DNA of 64,000 bases from Paraburkholderia sp. Tr-20389 (GTDB taxonomy: Bacteria > Pseudomonadota > Gammaproteobacteria > Burkholderiales > Burkholderiaceae). The notes beneath the pieces were generated by a model. The model was given only the letters and a program-made list of their open reading frames with translations, did not search any database and was not told where the DNA came from. Below, piece after piece: positions 37,107 through 49,100 of the stretch. The stretch lies in the NCBI RefSeq assembly GCF_017104565.1, contig NZ_JAAGPD010000046.1:1-64000 (forward strand). Direction: 5' to 3'. A program made the position numbers and the translations under genes. Position 1 is the stretch's first letter; every line of letters starts with the position of its first letter.

Positions 37107-39485
37107 TTGAATGAGCTTCAACAAGGGTTTCTTCTGACCCGCCATTGGCGCGATACGGCCGCCGGAACGGAGGTCGATTTCTGGCTCGCGACCGACGACG
37201 GTCCGCGCCACATCCGCCTGCGCCCGCAGCCGAACGTCGCGTTCGTCCCCGCCGCGCAGCGCCCGCGTGCGGAGGACGTGCTGCGCCAGGAGAAAAACAC
37301 CCGCGGCGTCGAACTGCGCCCGCTCGACCTGATCGATTTCCAGCATCGGCCGGTGCTGGGGATGTATTGCCCCCAATATCGCCAGCTGACCGGGCTCGAA
37401 AAGCGGCTGAAGCAAGGCGGCGTCGACGTGTACGAAGCCGACGTTTTCCCGCCCGATCGCTACATGATGGAGCGCTTCATCACGGCGCCCGTGCTGTTCG
37501 GCGGCGAGGCGAATCCCGCCGGCGGTCCGCTGCTCAATGCCGACATGAAGCCCGCGACGGGCTACCGGCCGACGCTCAAGCTCGTGTCGCTCGATATCGA
37601 AACCAGCGCGCACGCGGAGCTGTACTCGATTGCGCTCGAAGGCTGCGGGCAGCGCCAGGTTTATATGCTCGGGCCGGAGAATGGCGACGCGTCAGACCTC
37701 GATTTCGCGCTCGAATACTGCGAGACCCGTGGGCAGTTGATCGAGCGGCTGATCGAATGGCTCGAACGGCACGATCCCGACGCGATCATCGGCTGGAATG
37801 TCGTGCAGTTCGACCTGAAGGTGCTGCATGAAACGGCGCAGAAGCATGGCGTGCCGCTGCGCATCGGGCGCGGCGGCGCGGTGATGGAATGGCGCGAGCA
37901 CGGCCTGAAGCAGAATCACTTCTTCGCCGGCGCGGCCGGGCGGCTGATCATCGACGGCATCGAGGCGCTGCGCTCCGCTACGTGGAGCTTCCCGTCGTTC
38001 AGCCTTGAGTACGTGGCGCAGTCGGTGCTGGGCGAAGGCAAATCGATCGACAACCCGTATCAGCGGATGGACGAAATCCAGCGCCGCTTCGATGAGGACA
38101 AGCCCGCGCTCGCACGCTACAACCTGAAAGACTGCGAGCTGGTCACGCGCGTCTTCGAGAAGACGGACCTTCTGTCGTTCCTGCTCGAACGCGCGACCGT
38201 GACGGGCCTGCCCGCCGATCGCAGCGGCGGCTCGGTGGCCGCGTTCACGCATCTGTACATGCCGCGCATGCACCGGCTCGGCTTCGTGGCGCCGAATCTC
38301 GGCGACGTCGCGGGCGCGGCGAGCCCCGGCGGCTTCGTGATGGACTCGAAGCCCGGACTGTACGACTCCGTGCTCGTGCTGGACTACAAGAGCCTGTATC
38401 CGTCGATCATCCGCAGTTTCCTGATCGATCCCGTGGGCCTGATCGACGGCGTCCGTCATCCTGACGACGAGCATTCCGTACCCGGCTTTCTCGGCGCGCG
38501 TTTTTCGCGCACGCAGCACTGCTTGCCGTCGATCGTCGCGCAGGTGTGGGAAGGACGCGAAGCCGCGAAGCGCGAGCAGAACAAGCCGCTGTCACAGGCG
38601 CTGAAGATCATCATGAACGCGTTTTATGGCGTGCTCGGATCGACGGGCTGCCGCTTCTTCGATCCGCGGCTCGCGTCGTCGATCACGATGCGCGGTCACG
38701 AGATCATGCATCGCACGCGCGAGCTGATCGAGGCGAGCGGCTACACGGTGATTTACGGCGACACGGATTCGACCTTCGTGTGGCTCAAACACGCGCATGG
38801 CGAGCAGGACGCGGCGCGCATCGGACGGGAACTGGTCGGCGGAATCAATGCGTGGTGGCGCGAGCATCTGCGCGAACGCTTCGGCCTGGAGAGCGCGCTG
38901 GAGCTGCAATTCGAGCGCCACTACAAGCGCTTTTTCATGCCGACGGTGCGCGGCGCGGAAGAAGGCAGCAAGAAGCGCTACGCGGGCTTGACCGTGATGG
39001 CGGACGGCAGCGAAGAGGTCGTCTACAAAGGGCTGGAGACGGTGCGCACCGACTGGACGCCGCTCGCGCAACGCTTCCAGCAGGAGTTGTATCTGCGCAT
39101 TTTCAAGCAGCAGCCGTATCGCGATTACGTGCGGGATTATGTGCGGCGCACGCTTGCGGGCGAGTTCGACGATCTGCTCGTGTACCGCAAGCGGCTGCGC
39201 CGGCCGCTCTCCGACTACGAGCGCAACGTGCCGCCGCACGTGCGCGCGGCGCGCACCGCCGACGAATTCAACCGCCGGCGCGGCCGGCCGTTGCAATACC
39301 AGAACGGTGGTTGGATCAGCTACCTGATGACGAGCGGCGGACCCGAACCGCTGGAAACGCTGCGCTCGGAAATCGATTACGAGCATTATCTGACCCGTCA
39401 GCTACAGCCCGTTGCCGACGCGATCTTGCCTTTGTTGAAGGATGATTTTTCGACACTGGCATCGGGGCAGGCGCAGTTGTTCTAG
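37107..39485 (+). CDS. polB: DNA polymerase II (family B)
   Basis: A 792-residue family B polymerase, close to E. coli Pol II (783). The proofreading exonuclease begins at LDIETS (about 161). Polymerase motifs are [15 protein letters not shown] (about 426), [15 protein letters not shown] (about 499) and C: YGDTDSTF (about 549). It acts in translesion synthesis and replication restart. No ATG is in frame near the start; the TTG at 37107 with AAGGG upstream is the best choice and implies low translation. It is divergent from ahpC. Confidence 0.96.
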   Translation: MNELQQGFLLTRHWRDTAAGTEVDFWLATDDGPRHIRLRPQPNVAFVPAAQRPRAEDVLRQEKNTRGVELRPLDLIDFQHRPVLGMYCPQYRQLTGLEKRLKQGGVDVYEADVFPPDRYMMERFITAPVLFGGEANPAGGPLLNADMKPATGYRPTLKLVSLDIETSAHAELYSIALEGCGQRQVYMLGPENGDASDLDFALEYCETRGQLIERLIEWLERHDPDAIIGWNVVQFDLKVLHETAQKHGVPLRIGRGGAVMEWREHGLKQNHFFAGAAGRLIIDGIEALRSATWSFPSFSLEYVAQSVLGEGKSIDNPYQRMDEIQRRFDEDKPALARYNLKDCELVTRVFEKTDLLSFLLERATVTGLPADRSGGSVAAFTHLYMPRMHRLGFVAPNLGDVAGAASPGGFVMDSKPGLYDSVLVLDYKSLYPSIIRSFLIDPVGLIDGVRHPDDEHSVPGFLGARFSRTQHCLPSIVAQVWEGREAAKREQNKPLSQALKIIMNAFYGVLGSTGCRFFDPRLASSITMRGHEIMHRTRELIEASGYTVIYGDTDSTFVWLKHAHGEQDAARIGRELVGGINAWWREHLRERFGLESALELQFERHYKRFFMPTVRGAEEGSKKRYAGLTVMADGSEEVVYKGLETVRTDWTPLAQRFQQELYLRIFKQQPYRDYVRDYVRRTLAGEFDDLLVYRKRLRRPLSDYERNVPPHVRAARTADEFNRRRGRPLQYQNGGWISYLMTSGGPEPLETLRSEIDYEHYLTRQLQPVADAILPLLKDDFSTLASGQAQLF

Positions 39486-39611
39486 CGGCCACGACAAAGC
39501 TGCGTCACGCGCGATTCGAGCCGTGCCGTCATGAATCAGACGAGACTGATTGTGATGAAACGCCCATTCCAGAAAATATCGTTTTTATTGACACATTTTC
39601 TGGAAAGGCAA

Positions 39612-39908
39612 ATGGCTATTTCATTCCGCACATGGCTAGAACAGCAGACCGGGCGAGACGGTTCACGCGGCCGGTTCGCGCGCGATGTCTGTGGGGACGC
39701 TAAGGCTCCCGATGGCTCATCGAAGCAAACATGGCTCGACCACCTTGCGCGGTGCAATGCCGGACCGGGTGCGACGGCTGCCTTTGAAGAGGCGTGGACC
39801 GAATTCAGCCAACTCGTCAAGACCGAAGGCGGTACCCACAAAATCATGCTGACCATCCGTATGCCGATCTGCGTCACGGATCTGTCGCAGCGATCGACCC
39901 AACATTAG
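39612..39908 (+). CDS. YozE/SAM-like small protein
   Basis: A 98-residue protein. The region MAISFRTWLEQQTGRDGSRGRFARDVCGDAKAP and the following TWLDHLARC resemble the YozE SAM-like fold, a short helical domain of uncertain function. The ATG at 39612 has GGAAAGG upstream; the longer frame from 39531 is less likely. A terminator-like hairpin follows. It lies alone between polB and the secretion locus. Confidence 0.7.
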   Translation: MAISFRTWLEQQTGRDGSRGRFARDVCGDAKAPDGSSKQTWLDHLARCNAGPGATAAFEEAWTEFSQLVKTEGGTHKIMLTIRMPICVTDLSQRSTQH

Positions 39909-39978
39909 CTGTTGTACGGGTTGCATGAAGCGGGTAAGGCGTAGACTGCGGGCGCGTACCCGTATGCGCATGCAGATT

Positions 39979-40042
39979 AAGGCTGCTCTACCAGCCAGCC
40001 GAGCAGCTTTCTTTACAGCCCGCCTCCGAGCGGGCTTTTTTT
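39979..40042 (+). terminator. Tandem stem-loops ending in a T-run before the tps/cdi locus
   Basis: A first stem (GCTGCTC...GAGCAGC, about 39982-40007) is followed by AGCCCGCCTCCGAGCGGGCT (40017-40036) and six or more T residues. The second is a standard terminator that isolates the large exoprotein gene from upstream transcripts. Confidence 0.85.
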
Positions 40043-40197
40043 CGTCCGCCGGTTTCCAGTTTTTCTTCGCGGCAATCAGACAAGACCTATTTCGCTCGAC
40101 GTGTTGCGCGCGCGCCAGTCTTTGCAAACCTTGACACTTCCGCCTTCGTGAGTCCGATAAGTTTACCGATTCGACATAATTCGCATACCGAATAATA

Positions 40198-43100
40198 ATG
40201 AATAAAAAAAGCCATCGGCTGGTATTCAGCAAACTGAGAGGCATGCTGATCGCGGTCGAGGAAAGCGCGACGGCCTCCGGAAAATCGGCCGGCCAAACAC
40301 GCGCAACGGGACGCGCATCGAGGAAGACAACCCACTCACCACTGCAACGCCTGGCGGCACTGCCGTTTGCCGTCGCGCCGCTTCTGGCGTTCGCGCAGAT
40401 CGTTCCGGGCGGCACGCACGCGCCAGGTGTCATCAGCACGCAGAACGGCATTCCGCAGGTGAACATCAACAAGCCCGCGACCAGCGCCGGCGTGTCGATG
40501 AATACCTACAACCAGTTCGACGTGTCGCCGAAAGGCGCGATCCTGAATAACTCGCCGACCCTGGTCAACACGCAGCAGGCGGGTTATATCAACGGCAACC
40601 CGAACTTCGGGCCGAACGATGCCGCGAAGATCATCGTCAATCAGGTCAACTCCAGCAGCGCGAGCCAGATCAACGGCTATGTCGAGGTCGCCGGGCCACG
40701 CGCTGAAGTCGTCATTGCCAACGGCTCAGGCATCAGTGTCAACGGTGGCGGCTTCATCAATACGTCCCGCTCGATTTTGACCTCAGGCTCGCCGAACTTC
40801 GCGGCGGACGGGTCGCTCGCGGGTTTCAGTGTGACGGGCGGCAACGTCACGATTCAGGGCGCGGGCTTCAACGGCTCGAATATCGACCAGGTGGACCTGA
40901 TCGCGCGCGCTGTTCAGGTCAATGCGGCCATCTACGCCGGCAAGAACCTGAACGTCATCACAGGCGCAAACAGCGTCGACCACGACACGCTCAATGCAAC
41001 GCCCATCGCGGGCAGCGGCACCGCCCCTGCTGTGTCCATCGACGTGAGCAATCTGGGCGGTATGTACTCGGGAAAAATCCTTCTTGCGTCCAACGAATAC
41101 GGTGTCGGTGTTTCTAACCGGGGTGTTATCGCGACACAGTCGGGTGACCTGACGCTCACCTCAGAGGGCAAGTTGGTGCTGGCCGGACAGACCAACGCGA
41201 GCGGCAACATCAACGCTTCTGCACACGACGGCATCGACAACAGCGGCACCACCTACGCACAGCAGAACGTCAGCGCGACGACATCGGGCGCACTCTCCAA
41301 CAGCGGTACGCTCGCCGCGCAGCAGAACACCAGCATCAGCGCGGGCAGCGTCGCATCGACGGGCACGCTCGGCGCGGGTGTGAACGGTGACGGCACGGTT
41401 ACGAACACAGGCGACCTGTCGGTGAGTTCGGGCGGCGCGATCTCCGCGACCGGCCGCAATGCGGCGGGCGGTAACGTCACACTGAGCGGCGCGTCGATCG
41501 ACCTCTCGAACAGCAGCACGTCGGCCAAAGGCGCGCTTGCGCTTGCGGCAAACAGCGGCGATATGAACCTGTCGGGCGCGACCTCGACGGCCGGGACGAC
41601 GCTCAACGCAAACGCAAGCGGCACGCTGACCAGCGACAACGGCACGCTGTCATCGGGCGGTGCACAGACCATCGCGGCGGGCGCGCTATCGAATCGCAAA
41701 GGACAGATCGTATCGGGCGGCGCGCTAACGGCGAATGTCGCGGGCGCCATCGAGAACCAGGGCGGCACGATGCAGGCGGCGGGCGGACAGACACTGCACG
41801 CCGGTTCGCTCGATAACACCAGCGGACATATCGCGTCGTTGAACGCTGACGGCCTGAGCGTCACCGTGACGGGCCTGCTGAACAATGGCGCGCTCGGCAC
41901 CATCGGCGGCAACGGCAACGCGACCCTACAGGCCGGACAGATCGCGAACGCCGGATCCATTGCAACGGTTCAGAACCTGATTGCGGCAGCGGTGCAGACG
42001 TTGTTCAACAGCGGCACGGTCGCGGCCAACGGCAATGTGACCCTGTCGGCGGGCACAACGCTGACGAGCAGCAACACGATTGCTGCGGGCCGCGCGCTGA
42101 CACTGACGGCCGCGACTTTCGATAACAGTCACGGCTCGGCCAGCGCCGACCAGATCGCGCTGCACGCGACGAACCTCGTCAACCGCTCGGGGAGCATCGC
42201 GCAAACCGGTACGGGCGCAACGACCGTCGATGTGACGGGAACGCTCGACAACACCAGCGGCAGCTTCCAGACCAACGCGACCGACCTGACACTCTCGCCT
42301 GCCGGTATCGTCAACGACAACGGCACCATTGCCAGCGCGGGCACAGGTACGCTCTCGGTCCGCACGGGCACGCTCTCGAACAACGGCGGCACGATGGCGA
42401 CGAACGGAGCGCTCGACGTGAACGCAGGCGCGGTGTCGAACCGTGGCGGCACGTTTGCCGCGCAGACAGGCGCCACGTTCACGGTCGCATCGCTCGACAA
42501 CAGCGCGGGTGGCTACGTCGGCGCGCAGTCGGTATCGGTCGCGGATTCTGGCGCGCTGAACAACGCGAGCGGCACGATTCAGGCGAATGACACGCTCAAG
42601 GTCGCCGCCGACTCGGTCGCCAATGATGCGGGTTCGATTGCGAACGGCGGCACGGGCGCGACGACCGTCACAGCGAACGGTGCGGTCACGAACACGAACA
42701 GCGGCATGATTGGCGGCAACGGCGATGTGTCGGTCGTGGGCGGCAGTGTCGACAATTCGGACGGCGTCGTCACGGCGGGCGGCGCGATATCCGTGCAGTC
42801 CGGCAGCACGCTCGGCAATCGCGCGGGCCTGATCCAGGGCACGGGCGCGGGGGTGACGGCGAGCGGCGCAATCGACAACACGGCCGGTCAGATTGAATCG
42901 GACGGCACGGGTTCTGCGCTTTCAGTCTCGGGTGCATCGCTCGACAACACGAACGGACGCATCGCCAACACGGGCAGTGGCGCGACCGCGATCAGCGCCA
43001 CCACGATCACCAATACGAACACAGGCGGCGTTGCGGACGCGGGCACCATCGGCGGCAATGGCGATGTCACGGTCAACGCACAGACGCTGTCGAACACAAA

Positions 43101-46100
43101 CGGCGCGCAGATGCTGTCCGGTCACGACCTGACGCTGACCATTGCACAACTCGCGGACAACACGAACGCGACGCTCTCGGGCGCGAACAACCTGACACTG
43201 AACGGCCCGAACGCGGCTCTCATCAATGCCGGCGGCTCGATTCACGGTAACGGCGCGGTCACGTTACAGACCGCATCACTCGATAACACCGCCGGACGCG
43301 TCGGCAACGACACGGGCAGCGGCGGCAGCGTCGCGATCAGCACGGGCACGCTGACGAACCAGAACGGCGCAATCGGCAGCGATCAGAACCTGAGCGTTAC
43401 CACGAACGCACTGACGGGTGACGGCCGCATCGTTGCGGGCAATGACGGCACGGTCAACGTCAACGGCGACTACACGCTCGATACCGCAAACCAGATCCAG
43501 GCGAATCACGACCTGACGTTCACGACGACAGGCAACTTCACAGTCCAGGGCACGCTCGGCGCGGTCAATGCGCTGACGGTGAACGCCGCGAACGTCGATA
43601 ACCAGGCGGGCGCGGATATCAATTCGGCCAACACGACCGTCAACGCGGCGAACGCGATCACGAACGAAGGACGCATCGAGGGCAATAACGTGACGACGCA
43701 CAGCGCGTCGCTCGCCAATACCGCGACCATCGTCGGCAATACGGTAACGCTGAACGCCGGGTCGATTGCGAACGCGGGCGCGGCAGCGGCGATTGCCGCG
43801 GCTTCGGCGGTGAACCTGTACGGGTCGGATATCTCGAACACGGGCGGCGCGAACATTTTCAGTCTCGGCGACATCAACATCGCAGCGGACGGCACGCGCG
43901 ACGGCAACGGCCTGCTCGCGAACCGCGCGAATTCGGTGACGAACGACCAGTCAAGCATCGACGCACAGGGCAACATCGAAGTCGCCACGCAGACGCTGAC
44001 CAACACGCGCCCCGCTCCCACGGTCGACACGGTGACGACCGATGTCTCGACGCAACATCTGACCAAGCGCGACAAATACATGGCCTGCACGCCGACCAAC
44101 GGCGACAAGGGTTACTGCACCCAGGCCATGTGGGACAACGGGTACAAGAACCCGCTGAACGCCACTTTCGGCAATGCCGATGTCGTGTCGACGGCAAGCG
44201 GCCCGAACGCCGTTGACCGTGTGCTCGTCGTGAACGTCAACGGCCAGCCGACGACGATCTACTACAACTCCATCACGAACAATGCCGACGGCACGATTAC
44301 CGTCAACTACTGGGACGCTTACGATCCGCACGTCAACTACGATCCGGGCACGGAATATCCAGGCGACAACCAGGCGCATCACGGCTACCAGCGCATCGAG
44401 GCAGCGCGCGACACGACGACCACGACGCAGCAGGATCAGGTAACGGCGCAGGCACAGCAGGCGCAACTCATGGCGGGCGGCAACCTGACGCTTGCCAACG
44501 TCGGCACCGTGAACAACAGCTACAGCGCAATCGGTGCTGGCGGCTCGATCCAGATCGGCAGCAGCCAGGCAACGGGCGATGTGACAAGCGGTAGCTACGG
44601 CGGAACGGCCGTCAACAACACCGGACAAACGCTGTATCAGTACCAGCAGCAGGACATCGTGTCGACCTACGCGTGGAACGAGAACATCACGCGCGACGTG
44701 GGCCAGGTGGTGCAACCGACAGTCATGCTGACGCCGGTTGCCATCGGCGGCCTGGGCGGCACGATCATCGCGAACAACGCGGTGCAGATCAACGCGACCG
44801 ACATCAACAACACCAACGTCGCAGCGGCGAACTCGGCCACGGGCGCAACGGGCGGAACGCTCGGCGCGAACGGCGCCGTGGGCGGCGTCACGGGCGGCGG
44901 CTCGCAGACCGTCAATCTCGCGACCGGGCAGACGCAGACCATCAACGCGCCGCAGTCGGTCGCGGGCGCGACGGGCGCGCTGAACATTGCATTGCCGAAA
45001 AACGGGCTGTACACGTTCAACACCGCGCCTGGCGCGTCCTACCTGATTGCCACTGATCCACGACTGACCAGCTACGCCAGCTTCATTTCGAGCGACTACA
45101 TGCTCAAGCAGTTGGGCTACAACCCGTCGACGGTCGAAAAGCGTCTCGGCGACGGTCTGTATGAAGAACAGATGATCCGCAACCAGATTACGCAACTGAC
45201 GGGCCGGGTCTATCTGGAAGGCTACACGACCAATGAGGACGAATACCGTACGCTGATGAACAACGGCGTGAACGTCGCGAAGGAATTCAGCCTTGAGCCG
45301 GGCATGGCGCTGACAGCCGCCCAGATGGATGCACTCACGAGCGATATCGTGTGGCTCGTCAACCAGACGGTCACGCTGCCGGACGGCAGCACGCAGACGG
45401 TACTTGCGCCCGTTGTCTATCTCGCTCACACGCACGCGAACGACCTGCAACCTACGGGCGCGCTCATCGCGGCCGACGATGTCGAGATTCACGCGACGGG
45501 CAGCGCGAACAACTCCGGCGTCATCAAGGGCGGTTCGCAGACCGTCATCAGCGCGACGAATATCGTCAATCGCGGCGGCTCGATTGGCAGCAGCACGGAC
45601 AACGGTACGACCGTGGTCTCGGCGACGAACGATGTCGTCAACGCATCGGGCCGCATCACCGGCAACCGTGTTGCAGTGATCGCCGGCCACGACATCGTCA
45701 ATACGACGCTGGTCGATGCTGTCGGCGTCAGTTCAGCGGTCGGCAACAGCAAGGTCAGTCAGACGCTGGTCGGCGCACAGGGCACGATTGCATCGACGGG
45801 CGACATGGTAATCGGGGCCGGTCGCGACCTGAACGTGCATGGCGCAAGCATCGCGGCGGGCGGCAATGCGCAGATTGCAGCGGGCCACGACATCAACGTC
45901 GATACGGTCGAGTCGCACACGTCGCAGTCGGTGATGACGAACGCCAATAGCCACATGCACGCCGATACGACGCTCAACCAGACGAGCGGCATCAGCGCGG
46001 GCGGCAGTCTCGCGATGCAGAGCGGCAACGACATGACGTTCAGGGGCGCGGCAGTTTCCGCTGGTGGCGACCTGGCGGTTGCTTCGGGCGGCAACCTGAC

Positions 46101-49100
46101 GGCCACGACGGTGACGAACACCGCAAGCCGCGATGACGTACATCTTGACGACAAGACGCGCAGCACGCAAAGCCACAGCTATGACGAGCAGGCAGTCGGC
46201 ACCTCGTTCAAGGCGGGCGGAAATGCGACGCTTGCCGCCGTTGGCACCGATGCGAGCAAAGGCAACGTCGCGCTCACGGGTTCGTCCCTGGCGGCCGACA
46301 AGGGTGCGGCCAGCATCGCCGCAACCGGCAATGTCACGATCAACGAAGCGCACGAGGAACACGACAGCCATACCGAGACGGAATCGAAGCGCGGCAGCTT
46401 CGTTCATGCCTCGACGACCGACACGATGCAGGATTCGCGCGCCAACGTCAGCGTCGGCAGCACGGTATCGGGCGACAGCATCAACGTCAGCGCAGGCAAG
46501 GATCTGACGGTCAAAGGCTCGACTGTCGCCGGTACGAACGACGTGAGTCTCGCGGCAGGCGGCAACGTGAACATCAGCACGTCGCAGGACACACAAACGT
46601 CGTCGAGTTACTACCAGAAGCATGAGTCGGGCTTTGGCACGGGCGGCGGCATCGGCATCTCGGTCGGCAGCAGGACGCAGACCGACACGGCGCATGACGC
46701 CACAGTAACGAACAACAGCAGCACGGTCGGCTCGCTGAATGGCAACCTGAACGTCGTCGCCGGAAAGGATCTGCACGTCACGGGCAGTAACCTCGTTGCC
46801 GCCGGAAACGTCACGGGCACGGGCCAGAACGTCACCATCGACGCGGCAACGGATACCGCGCACCACGACGAGACGCACGAGGTCAAACAGAGCGGCTTTA
46901 CGCTCGCGATCAAGGCTCCTGTTATCGACGCTGTTTCGAACACCATCGACCAGGCGCGCGGCGCGAGCCATAGCCAGGACGACCGTGCAGCCGCATTGCA
47001 CGGCATGGCAGCGGCAAGCGGCGCGGTTGACGCTTACGGCGCGGCAGGCAAGGCAATGGGCCAGCTCGCCAGTGGCAAAACGCCGGACGCGAAGATCGAA
47101 TTGAGCTACGGCAGCAGCCACAGCAAGAGCACATTCACGGAAGACAGCACGACCAACCGGGGTTCGAGCGTCACACCGGGCGGTACGGCTGCGTTCGTCG
47201 CCACGGGCAACGGCACGCCGGGGAGCGGCAACGTCACGATTGCAGGTTCGAACGTGAACGCGAGCGACGTGATACTGGCGGCAAAAAATCAGGTCAATCT
47301 CGTCAACACGACAGATACCGATTCAACGCGCAGCACGAACCAGTCGGGTAGCGCCAGCGTCGGCGTGTCGTATGGCACGCAGGGCTGGGGTGTCGATGCG
47401 TCGGCGTCGAAAGCGAAAGGCAACGCGAACAGCGACGCCGCGATGCAGAACAACACGCATGTGACGGCGGCGAATACCGCGACGATCATCTCGGGCGGCG
47501 ATACGAACATCGTCGGCGCGAACGTGAACGGCCGTCAGGTGAATGCCGATGTCGGCGGCAACCTGAACATCGCGAGCGTGCAGGACACGACGGCGAGCAG
47601 TGCTCATCAGGAAAGCATGGGTGGTGGGTTCAGTGTGAGTCAGGGCGGCGCGAGCGGCAGCTTTAGCCGGACGAACGCCAACGCCAACGGCAGCTATGCG
47701 GGGGTGAATGAACAGGCCGGCATTCATTCGGGTGACGGTGGGTTCAACATCAGCGTCAAGGGCAATACGGACCTGAAAGGCGCGACGATCGCAAGCGACG
47801 CGGACGCATCGAAGAACAACCTGTCGACGGGTACGCTCACCTTCTCCGACATTCAGAACCAGTCGAGTTACAGCGCGAAATCGGGCGGGTTCAGCGCGGG
47901 CGCCACCACGGGCGATGGCGGGATGAACTACACCACGCACGGCAATACGTCCGGTGTGAACGCGGGCGGTGGCGCGCCGATGCTGAGCCAGAACGACAGC
48001 GGCAGCAGCAGCGCGCTCTCGCGAAGTGGCATCAGTGCGGGCACGATCGACGTCACCGACAACGCGCACCAGACGCAGGATGTGGCGAGCCTGAACCGTG
48101 ATACGTCAAACACGAACGGCACGGTGGCAAAACTGCCGGATGTGAACAACCTGCTGGACAGGCAGGCGGACATGATGGCGGCGGCGAGTGCGGCGGGTGA
48201 AGCGGTATCGCGGCGTATCGGGGACTATGCGGACAAACAGGCCAGGTCGACAGGTGATCCTGAGTGGGCCGAAGGTGGTGCGAAGCGCGCAGAAATGCAG
48301 GCTGCAGGCGCGGCGCTCGTGACGGGGCTTGCGGGCGGCAATGCGCTCGGCGGTGCAGCTGGAGCTGGTATCGCTTCGATTGCAGCAGGCAAGCTGAACG
48401 AACTGAGCGGCTCGGTCGCTGATTCGACCGGCAATTCGGACATGGCGAAGGCACTCGGGAACATCGTTTCGGACGCGATTGCGACGGGCATGGGCGGCGC
48501 TGTTGGCGGCAATGCGGGAGCGTTCTCTGGATATGACGTGGACCGTTATAACAGGCAGTTGCATGATGACGAAAAGCAAGTCATCAAGAATTTGGCGGAA
48601 GGCGATGCGGCCAAAGAACATCGTCTAGAAGCGGCTGCTTGCGCTCTCGTTCAGTGCGCAGCCGAGTATGCACCAGGCACCGCCGATTACACAAAATATT
48701 CGGCGCTTCAGACAGAAGGCGCGGCCTACACCGTCGAACAGAGTCAACTGAAGAACTACAGCGGAACGTCCTTCTCGGCGTCTAACTATGGTGGCATGGT
48801 GCAACAAACCACCGGAAACAGTCTGTTCCACTACAGCGCGAGTGATGCGCAGGGAGACAACAGGGCAATGCAGGCCGCGATGGAGGCTCAACGCCCAGGG
48901 TCTGTTGATTATTTGACAATACAAGGCGGCGGTCTAGGGGTCGGCGGTGCGATCACAGTCAATCTTCACAACGGGAATGTCTATTTATCGGGCTCTGGTT
49001 CTGTGCCTGTCGCGCCGGGTGCGTCAATTGTCGGCGGGATGGTGGCCTCCAATGCAGGATTACCTATGGGAAATCGAGGAGGCAACACCGACGATTTCTT

